A DNA stretch of 23,351 bases from positions 1 to 23,351 of the IMG/VR virus record IMGVR_UViG_3300006641_000188; one strand, 5' to 3'. Positions 18,102-23,351 of the stretch are shown here, one piece after another (within the stretch, counting starts at the first letter, position 1; each line of letters opens with the position of its first letter). The notes below the pieces were generated by a model. That model was not told the DNA's origin. It saw nothing but the letters and a program-made list of their open reading frames with translations, and made no database searches. Made by a program: the position numbers and the translations under genes. Source of the stretch: a virus.

Positions 18102-18288
18102 ATTCCAGTCTAATCTCGGCCCTTTACTTCAGGAACCTCACCGGGATTAGGCGCGGCTCTGTGTTGAGCGCGCTGTGCTGGCTGTGCTGTGGGGCAGTGC
18201 GAGCAATGGTGCATTTGCCCCCTACCCAAGGTGCGCGAGGTTTGGAAAGTTCGGACGCACGGGTAGCCCCTCTCTTTTGGAGAATCTA
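18102..18288 (+). other. Structured intergenic segment after the large terminase
   Basis: No convincing gene. CTAATCTCGG (18110-18119) pairs with CCGGGATTAG (18141-18150, one G-U), and CTACCC plus GTGCG (18222-18227, 18231-18235) pair with CGCAC plus GGGTAG (18256-18260, 18261-18266), followed by CCCCTCTCTTTT. The second structure has terminator form and ends 22 bases before the next ATG. An open frame of 63 residues across it (TTG start at 18098) is Cys-rich and follows the hairpins, so it is probably not coding. Confidence 0.45.
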
Positions 18289-18540
18289 ATGTCTAATCCT
18301 CTCAAAGGTCTCTTCGGTGGTGGTGACGGCGGTGGCGGCAACGTCAACCCCCTCCTCCTCATGGCCATGATGCCACACCAAGCTCCTCCGCCCAACCCGC
18401 TCCAGCAGCCCATTGGCACAGCCTCCGGCACTGGACCTTCCGGCGGCGGCAAATCCTCCGGCCAGACTTCCTTCGTCTCCTCCGCTGCTCCGGCCCCTGC
18501 GCCCCAGCAGACCGCGAACAAATCCCTTCTAGGACAATAG
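18289..18540 (+). CDS. Small Gly/Pro-rich phage protein with SLLGQ C-terminus, 83 aa
   Basis: ATG at 18289 with TGGAG six bases upstream. It begins MSNPLKGLFGGGDGGGGNV, then NPLLLMAMMPHQAPPPNPLQ, a Gly/Ser-rich stretch and ends QQTANKSLLGQ. It is low-complexity and probably disordered with a short hydrophobic helix. Small proteins with a (K/N)xLLGQ end occur upstream of portal genes in many phages of this type; their role is not known to me. Position suggests a virion or assembly component. Confidence 0.65.
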   Translation: MSNPLKGLFGGGDGGGGNVNPLLLMAMMPHQAPPPNPLQQPIGTASGTGPSGGGKSSGQTSFVSSAAPAPAPQQTANKSLLGQ

Positions 18541-18544
18541 CCCC

Positions 18545-18721
18545 ATGCCCGTCGTTCCCTTCTCCCCCAAACCCGCGGCCTCCGCCCAGTCCCCGCCGCC
18601 GCCAGACCCAATCTACCTTTCTGTCGCAGCGGCCATGATCCAAAAAGAACGTAGCACCGAGAAACCCAATGCCCAACCAGCCCCTCTCCCCGCAGGACCT
18701 CGCGCTACGCCGCTACGTTGA
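18545..18721 (+). CDS. Small pre-portal phage protein, 58 aa
   Basis: ATG at 18545, four bases after the previous stop, with AGGA ten bases upstream. Begins MPVVPFSPKPAASAQSPPPP, then DPIYLSVAAAMIQKERS, and ends proline-rich. The 'DP.YL..AAA.M..E' segment recalls small phage proteins found just before the portal. It overlaps the portal gene by 53 bp in another frame. It is short, but the motif and position support it. Confidence 0.5.
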   Translation: MPVVPFSPKPAASAQSPPPPDPIYLSVAAAMIQKERSTEKPNAQPAPLPAGPRATPLR

Positions 18722-20399
18722 AGGCCGGCTCATCGCCCTTCGCGTGAACCGCTATTCTTGGTGGACCCACTGGCGCGAGCTCGCGGACTACTTCCTCCCG
18801 CGTCGCTACAAATGGCTCATCACCCCAAACCAGATGGGCCGCGGTTCCCCCATCAACCAACACATCCTCGACTCCTCTGGCTGCATCTTCGCACGTAACC
18901 TCGCCTCAGGTTTGGTAAGCGGCAAATCCTCCCCCACTTCCCTCTGGTTCCGGCTCCGCGTCGGCTACCACGACTCCACCACGACTTCCCCAATCTCCCT
19001 CTGGCTTGCCGAAGTCGAACGCATCCTCTACCTCATCTTCTCCGAGTCCAACTTCTACAATTCCATCGCCACCTTCTACTACGACCTCGTCGTCTTCGGC
19101 ACAGCCTCCATGCTGATTTACGAAGATTTCGACACCGTCATCAACTGCATCAACCCGGCCCTCGGCGAATACTACATCGACATCGACGGCAAATACCGCC
19201 CCACCGTCTTCTACCGCGAATTCACCATGACCGTCGACGCATGCGTCAAGGAATTCGGGATCGAAAACGTCTCCGCCCCTATTCGCAAACTCTATGAAGA
19301 CCCCTCCGGCGCTAACCTCACCCGCGAACTGATCGTCGCCCACTCCATCGAACCTAACACCGATGGCCGCGCCAAGACCTTCGGCATCCCCGAACGCTTC
19401 GCCTTCCGTGAATGCTACTGGGAATGGGGCGGTTCCACCTCTCCCCAAGGCGGTGCTTCCGCCCCTCCCGGCTTCCTTCGCAAGGGCGGCTACCATGAGC
19501 AGGTTGCGATCACTGGCCGCTGGGATCTGGTTTCGAACGATCCTTACGGTCGCTCTCCTGGCATGGACGGTCTCCCTGATCAAAAACAGTTACAGCTCGA
19601 ACAGCGCCGCAAGGCCCAAGCCATCGACAAGATGGTCAATCCGCCGCTTGTTGCGGATATGCAGCTCAAAAACCAACCCGCCAACCTAACCCCCGGCGGT
19701 ATCACCTTCGTCTCCGGATACGCCGCTTCCGGCAAGCCCGGCTTCGCCTCCGTCTACGACACCCGCTTCCCGGTCCAAGACATCGTCAACGACCTCACCG
19801 AAGTCCGCACCCGCCTTTCCCAAACCTTCTTCAACGATGTCCTCCGCGTGGCAAGTCAGTATGAGACCCGCTCCAACGTCACCGCCGTCGAATGGGACCT
19901 CCGCAAATCCGAATCCCTCGTTATGCTTGGCCCTGCCCTTGAACGCATCGACAATGAAGTCCTGCGCCCTGTCCTCACCCGCGTCTTCGCCATTGCCCTC
20001 CGCGCCGGAATCATCCCGCCTGCTCCGCCGGAGATCCAAGGCCACATGATGACCATCGACTTCGTCTCGATGCTCGCACAGGCCCAGCAAGCCACCCGCG
20101 CGGCTTCTATCGAGCGCGTCCTTTCCCTCGCCGGTAACATCGTCGGCGTCAAACCTGAGGCCATGGACAACATCGACATCGACTATTCCCTTGACAAATA
20201 CTCCAGCCTACTGAACAATGATCCTAAGATGATCAGAAGTCCTGAGGCAGTCGAAGCAATCCGTCAGCAGCGCGCGCAAGCCGAAGCCGCGGCGCAGCAA
20301 GCCCAGATCGCGCAGCAACTTTCCGCCGGCGCCAAGAACCTTGCAGGCGCTGACCTCGGCGGCGTCAACGCACTCCAAGCCATGGTAGGCGAGGGATGA
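18669..20399 (+). CDS. Head-tail connector (portal) protein, T7 gp8-like
   Basis: 576 residues, matching the Head-tail_con family of podoviruses in length and pattern: N-terminal VEGRLIALRVNRYSWWTHWR ELADYFLP, then DSSGCIFARNLASGLVSGKS-SPTSLWFRL, and FYNSIATFYYDLVVFGTASM; the middle has DPYGRSPGMDGLPDQKQLQ and KAQAIDKMVNPPLVADM, and the C-terminal helical part with EVRTRLSQTFFNDVLRV and a Gln/Ala-rich end. It forms the dodecameric ring through which DNA is packed and ejected. 'PYGRSPGMDGLPD' is a family signature. Start at 18669 follows within the small pre-portal gene; no strong SD seen. Confidence 0.93.
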   Translation: MPNQPLSPQDLALRRYVEGRLIALRVNRYSWWTHWRELADYFLPRRYKWLITPNQMGRGSPINQHILDSSGCIFARNLASGLVSGKSSPTSLWFRLRVGYHDSTTTSPISLWLAEVERILYLIFSESNFYNSIATFYYDLVVFGTASMLIYEDFDTVINCINPALGEYYIDIDGKYRPTVFYREFTMTVDACVKEFGIENVSAPIRKLYEDPSGANLTRELIVAHSIEPNTDGRAKTFGIPERFAFRECYWEWGGSTSPQGGASAPPGFLRKGGYHEQVAITGRWDLVSNDPYGRSPGMDGLPDQKQLQLEQRRKAQAIDKMVNPPLVADMQLKNQPANLTPGGITFVSGYAASGKPGFASVYDTRFPVQDIVNDLTEVRTRLSQTFFNDVLRVASQYETRSNVTAVEWDLRKSESLVMLGPALERIDNEVLRPVLTRVFAIALRAGIIPPAPPEIQGHMMTIDFVSMLAQAQQATRAASIERVLSLAGNIVGVKPEAMDNIDIDYSLDKYSSLLNNDPKMIRSPEAVEAIRQQRAQAEAAAQQAQIAQQLSAGAKNLAGADLGGVNALQAMVGEG

Positions 20400-20587
20400 A
20401 AACTGTGGAAATTGGCGATCGCATCGTATATCAAGGTGAAGCCTTCTTCATTACCGAGTATCTTGATATCGATCATGAGCCCATCGCCGAAGCTGAATTC
20501 GCTGAACACGTAACAGCCAAATCCGCAAAAAATACGTGGATTTGTATTCCAGTGGAGTATTTGCGGTGGAAACAATCCAATGCGTAA
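20396..20587 (+). CDS. Small unknown phage protein, 63 aa
   Basis: The ATG overlaps the portal stop (ATGA), with GGCGAGGG upstream. The protein (MKTVEIGDRIVYQGEAFFIT...) looks like a small beta-barrel-type domain: EIGDRIVYQGEAFFITEYL with later NTWICIPVEYLRW. SH3-like or RNA-binding small folds have such patterns, but no family is recognised. AT-richer than the portal and Bbp19-like gene. It overlaps the next gene by 8 bp. Confidence 0.6.
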   Translation: MKTVEIGDRIVYQGEAFFITEYLDIDHEPIAEAEFAEHVTAKSAKNTWICIPVEYLRWKQSNA

Positions 20588-20972
20588 TGCAGCCGAACGC
20601 AAAAACATCCGCAAGTTCGAGAAGCTCGCGGCTGAAGCTGACCAAGCTCGGATCAACTTCATCGTCGCGGCTATGTCCACCGCCCAAGGCCGCACCTACT
20701 TCCATGGCATCCTCTCCATTTGCAATATCTTCGACGGATCGTTCTCTTCCGATCCTCTTCTCGAAGCCTTCACCAAAGGCCAACGCAACATCGGCCTTTT
20801 AATCTACAACGACATCGTCACCCACTGCCCCGATTTCTTCGTGACGATGATGCGAGAAGCCAGCATAAAGGACCTAGCCAATGACCGACGAATCGATCCC
20901 CTCCCCGGCGACGACGGAAGCGCCGATGGCGAACTCTCCGGAGGCGAGGACGACAACTGGGGAAATCATTGA
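20580..20972 (+). CDS. Bbp19-like phage head protein, 130 aa
   Basis: Starts at 20580 (MRNAAERKNIRKFEKLAAEA). The core GRTYFHGILSICNIFDGSF (about 37-55), then GQRNIGLLIYNDIV and a proline-region THCPDFFVTMMREA correspond to the Bbp19 family pattern ('GR.f...lL..cgvf...f........EGrRnvGl.L') named after Bordetella phage BPP-1. The last 30 residues are acidic and overlap the scaffold gene by 92 bp. Its place between portal and scaffold suggests a role in head morphogenesis; the molecular function is not established. Confidence 0.7.
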   Translation: MRNAAERKNIRKFEKLAAEADQARINFIVAAMSTAQGRTYFHGILSICNIFDGSFSSDPLLEAFTKGQRNIGLLIYNDIVTHCPDFFVTMMREASIKDLANDRRIDPLPGDDGSADGELSGGEDDNWGNH

Positions 20973-21525
20973 TCAAGCCGCGCCACCGCCGGCCGAAACC
21001 ACCACGCCTGAATCCACTGGCGCCCCCGAGACCTACGCCGACTTCAAGCTCCCCGAGGGCGCGACACTCGACTCCACCGTTCTCGCCGAGGCGGCCCCGA
21101 TCTTCAAAGAGCTGAACCTCTCGCAGGACCAAGCCCAGAAGCTCGTCGACATCTACACCAAAAACTCCGCGGCGTCGCTTGAATCCGCGACCAAGGCTGT
21201 GACCAAGATGCGCACGGATTGGATCGACGCGGCCCGTGCTGACAAGGACATCGGTTCCGTCCTCGACACCAAGGTGCTCCCCTCGATTTCCAAAGCCATC
21301 GCCTCTCTCCCCGAAGCCGATGCTTCCGCCTTCCGCGAAGCCATGAACTTCACCGGCGCTGGCGACCATCCCGCCGTGATTAAGGCCCTCTATCACTTCG
21401 CACAGAAGGTGAACGAAGGCACCCACGTCACCGGCGGCAACCCCTCGCCTCATGGCCAGTCCGCGAAGGGGGCATCCTCCCGCCCCACCCTCGCAACTGC
21501 CATGTATCCGAACCTCCCTCAATGA
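20881..21525 (+). CDS. Capsid assembly scaffolding-type protein, 214 aa
   Basis: ATG at 20881 with AAGGA eight bases upstream. The first 50 residues are Thr/Pro/Glu-rich and disordered. A conserved part follows: TYADFKLPEGATLDSTVLAE, FKELNLSQDQAQKLVDIYTK, then helices with TDWIDAARADKD and ISKAIASLPEADASAF. This layout is the family pattern of phage scaffolding proteins before the major capsid gene. It is cut or displaced during maturation in known systems. It ends with AMYPNLPQ. Function by family and synteny. Confidence 0.8.
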   Translation: MTDESIPSPATTEAPMANSPEARTTTGEIIDQAAPPPAETTTPESTGAPETYADFKLPEGATLDSTVLAEAAPIFKELNLSQDQAQKLVDIYTKNSAASLESATKAVTKMRTDWIDAARADKDIGSVLDTKVLPSISKAIASLPEADASAFREAMNFTGAGDHPAVIKALYHFAQKVNEGTHVTGGNPSPHGQSAKGASSRPTLATAMYPNLPQ

Positions 21526-21533
21526 GTTAATTC

Positions 21534-22034
21534 ATGCTAACGCAGGACCTACTCATCGAAATGTTCGACTACGACCCCGAGACTGGTTGGTTTACCAATC
21601 GTTATTCTCGTGGTCGTGCTGCTTCTGGCTCTCGTGCTGGAGCAGAAACTGGCCATGGTTATCGTCGCATAATCATCGGCTATAACAAGTATTACGAACA
21701 TCATCTTGCTTGGCTTTATGTCTACGGAGTCTGGCCAGGTGAACTCGATCATGCAGATGGCAATGGTTGCAACAATCGCATTGCCAATCTTCGTGAATGT
21801 TCTCGGACTGAGAACAAATTCAATGCCCGAACGACAACTGGTCAAGCCGGCCTCTCTGGGGCGTATCTGGATCGTAGAAACTCTCAGTGGTATTCGAAGA
21901 TCCAAGTCGGTGGTCAGCAGATCTTTTTGGGTAATTTTGATTCCCCAGAAAAAGCTCACGAAGCTTATTTAGAGGCTCGTGAAATAATCGCTGGGGATTT
22001 CGCGTATCACAAACGCCCGCTGAAAAGGATCTAG
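21534..22034 (+). CDS. HNH homing endonuclease with AP2-like DNA-binding domain
   Basis: 166 residues. HNH core: HHLAWLYVYGVWPGELDH (56-73), GNGCNNRIANLREC (76-89); these hold the His, the DH pair and the Asn-His-Asn-type ligands of HNH_3. C-terminal AP2-like domain: LSGAYLDRRNSQWYSKIQ, GGQQIFLGNFDSPEKAHEAY. Such genes are selfish homing endonucleases. It is AT-richer than its neighbours and placed exactly between scaffold and capsid genes, which are normally adjacent. No good SD is seen. The last codons (AAAAGGATC) form the SD of the capsid gene. Confidence 0.9.
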   Translation: MLTQDLLIEMFDYDPETGWFTNRYSRGRAASGSRAGAETGHGYRRIIIGYNKYYEHHLAWLYVYGVWPGELDHADGNGCNNRIANLRECSRTENKFNARTTTGQAGLSGAYLDRRNSQWYSKIQVGGQQIFLGNFDSPEKAHEAYLEAREIIAGDFAYHKRPLKRI

Positions 22035-22037
22035 AAA

Positions 22038-23081
22038 ATGGCTACCATTGGTAGTGTCGCACTCACGTATAGTGATTGGGCCAAGAGGATGGATGATGGC
22101 TACAGAGTGGCCTCAATCATCGAACTCCTCTCCCAGACCAACGAGATCCTCGACGACATGCTCGTTGTCGAAGGCAACCTCCCAACCGGTCATAAGACCA
22201 CCATCCGCACCGGCCTCCCGCAGGCCACGTGGCGTCTGCTCAACGCTGGCGTCCCCAACGCGAAGTCCACGACCGCGCAGATCGTCGACACTTGCGGCAA
22301 CCTCGAAACCTACGCGGTCATCGACAAAGACATCGCCGACCTCAACGGCAATACCGCTGAGTTCCGCTTGTCCGAGGTCAAAGCCTTCCTCGAAGGTATG
22401 TCGCAGCAGGTCGCGGCTACCATCATCTACGGCAACCAGTTCACCAACCCTGAGCGTTTCACCGGCTTGGCCCCGCGGTATTCCACCAAGAATACCTCCA
22501 ACGCACAGACCGCGAATAACGTCCTTGACGGCGGTGGCACCTCCTCCACCAACACCTCGATCTGGGGCATCACCTGGGGCAGCGACACCCTCCACGGCAC
22601 CTTCCCCAAGGGCAAAATCACCGGCCTCCAGCATCGCGACATGGGTGAGTGGCCCGTTGCCGATTCCGCCGGCAACACCTACCAGGCCTACCGCGATCAC
22701 TTCAAATGGGAGATCGGCCTCGTCCTCCGCGATTGGCGCTATGCTTTCCGCATCGCCAACATCGACGTCACCCAGCTGACCGGCGTCTCCGCGGCGAACC
22801 TGATCAATCTCCTCGTCCGCGGCCTCTACCGCCTGCCCACCGCCCCCGCTTCCGCGTCCGCGATCCAGACCTCCGACACTCCGGAAGTTCGCGCGAACAT
22901 GGGCCGGGTCGTCCTCTACGCCAACCGCGTGGTTCGCACCTATCTCGACCTTCAGGCCATGAACAAGACCAACGTCCTGCTCCGGCTCGAAGAGTTCGAC
23001 GGCAAGGTCGTCACCACCTTCCGCGGCATTCCGGTGCGCACCGTGGACGCTATACTCAATAATGAGGCCCAGGTCTCTTAA
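22038..23081 (+). CDS. Major capsid protein
   Basis: 347 residues; ATG at 22038 with AAAAGGATC before it. It begins MATIGSVALTYSDWAKRMDD and continues SIIELLSQTNEILDDMLVVE, PTGHKTTIRTGLPQATWRL, KAFLEGMSQQVAATIIYGNQ and ITGLQHRDMGEWPV, ending GKVVTTFRGIPVRTVDAIL. The length, the early helix 'ELL.QTN.IL.DM...EGN....H....RTGLP' and position after scaffold agree with the major capsid protein of BPP-1-type podoviruses. The first 25 codons are AT-richer, adjoining the homing gene. Function by family and context. Confidence 0.88.
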   Translation: MATIGSVALTYSDWAKRMDDGYRVASIIELLSQTNEILDDMLVVEGNLPTGHKTTIRTGLPQATWRLLNAGVPNAKSTTAQIVDTCGNLETYAVIDKDIADLNGNTAEFRLSEVKAFLEGMSQQVAATIIYGNQFTNPERFTGLAPRYSTKNTSNAQTANNVLDGGGTSSTNTSIWGITWGSDTLHGTFPKGKITGLQHRDMGEWPVADSAGNTYQAYRDHFKWEIGLVLRDWRYAFRIANIDVTQLTGVSAANLINLLVRGLYRLPTAPASASAIQTSDTPEVRANMGRVVLYANRVVRTYLDLQAMNKTNVLLRLEEFDGKVVTTFRGIPVRTVDAILNNEAQVS

Positions 23082-23133
23082 AGTCCTGATCTACCGTTTG
23101 CCACGTTCGAAGAAGCAACCTCTGCACGAGATT

Positions 23134-23154
23134 CGGCCCTTGAAGAATGGGCCG
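23134..23154 (+). other. Small hairpin between capsid and cement genes
   Basis: CGGCCC (23134-23139), loop TTGAAGAAT, GGGCCG (23149-23154). No T-run follows. The 107-bp gap (23082-23188) contains no other gene; this stem may tune the ratio of capsid to downstream gene expression. Confidence 0.35.
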
Positions 23155-23188
23155 GTCCGTATGCAGTTAACGAGTAGGAGACCGAGAT

Positions 23189-23351
23189 ATGATTCTCGAC
23201 AACCTGTTAACTTTCACCGGCACGTCTAACGGCGCGTCGGCTGGCATCACCTCCTCGGCTTATGCCGACGCACCGACGACCGGCACTCAGGCCGCGTCCA
23301 ATGTCGTCGACCTTGGCGTAGCCTCTGGTGTTCCGTCCTCGGCCAATGGCG
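23189..23351 (+). CDS. Bbp16-like capsid cement protein, N-terminal part (cut by window end)
   Basis: ATG at 23189 with AGGAG eight bases upstream. The visible 54 residues (MILDNLLTFTGTSNGASAGI ... ASNVVDLGVASG) fit the start of the Bbp16 family, which runs 'MI.D....FS.AQA......S.NV.DLG' and was named in BPP-1. In the family it decorates or stabilises the capsid. Location directly after the capsid gene agrees. The gene continues beyond the window. Confidence 0.65.
   Translation, partial: MILDNLLTFTGTSNGASAGITSSAYADAPTTGTQAASNVVDLGVASGVPSSANG

Noticed and set aside
18098-18289. 63-residue frame between large terminase and the next gene
   Set aside because: TTG start and SD are possible, but the sequence follows two strong hairpins and has an odd Cys-rich composition.
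18906-19583. 225-residue minus-strand frame opposite the portal gene
   Set aside because: Antisense shadow with Gly/Asp/Val-rich composition and no SD.
20818-21522. 234-residue minus-strand frame opposite the scaffold gene
   Set aside because: Antisense shadow, Gly/Arg-rich.
1-23351. CRISPR array, DGR template/variable repeat pair or integrase/attachment site
   Set aside because: No regularly spaced repeat-spacer array, no reverse transcriptase or adenine-mutated repeat pair, and no integrase gene were seen in the window.

Overview
The window is about 23.4 kb of a tailed double-stranded DNA phage or prophage (Caudoviricetes). Evidence is a terminase pair, a T7-type head-tail connector (portal), a scaffold, a major capsid protein and a gene start resembling the Bbp16 cement family, together with a Bbp19-like protein. 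This head module points to a podovirus related to Bordetella phage BPP-1. The sequence is GC-rich, with sigma70-type promoters and Shine-Dalgarno (SD) sites, so the host is probably a proteobacterium; the exact host cannot be read from the window.

The layout is two divergent blocks. From 1 to about 11.1 kb almost everything is on the minus strand (early or middle genes). From the left these are: a recombination/replication block (a RecA-like Sak4-type ATPase, a Cas4/AddB-type PD-(D/E)XK nuclease with four cysteines, a UvrD-type helicase, an HNH homing endonuclease and several small unknown genes); then a run of small accessory genes (a crAss001_48-like protein, zinc-ribbon proteins, two HTH proteins, a coiled-coil protein, a 207-residue Ala/Lys-rich protein and very short membrane peptides). 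The genes are tightly packed, often with ATGA stop/start overlaps. Leftward promoters are seen near 5.87, 10.07 and 11.1 kb.

From 11.12 to 11.69 kb lies a gene-free divergent region with a pyrimidine/purine-rich low-complexity block around an AT core and GC-rich hairpins. Rightward genes start at 11.69 kb: a small conserved phage protein, a 23-residue membrane peptide, a promoter with two upstream A/T repeats, a GIY-YIG-like protein and a probable small terminase. Four consecutive genes with Sec-type signal peptides (13.27-16.60 kb) are wedged between the small and large terminase genes. Then follow the large terminase, a structured intergenic segment, two small proteins, portal, a small protein, a Bbp19-like protein, scaffold, an HNH-AP2 homing endonuclease, major capsid protein and the start of a Bbp16-like cement gene cut by the window end.

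The least expected features are non-coding: a dispersed family of GATC-containing repeats whose orientation follows transcription on both sides of the divergent region (stoperator-like), a nested multi-stem RNA candidate downstream of a strong leftward promoter (9.86-10.06 kb), a strongly structured segment at 5.38-5.61 kb, a shared 18-bp word in opposite orientations at 10.7 and 13.1 kb, and a recurring gene-junction motif GGAGGATCTAACCCC before start codons. All functions are inferred from sequence reading only; no database search or folding program was run.
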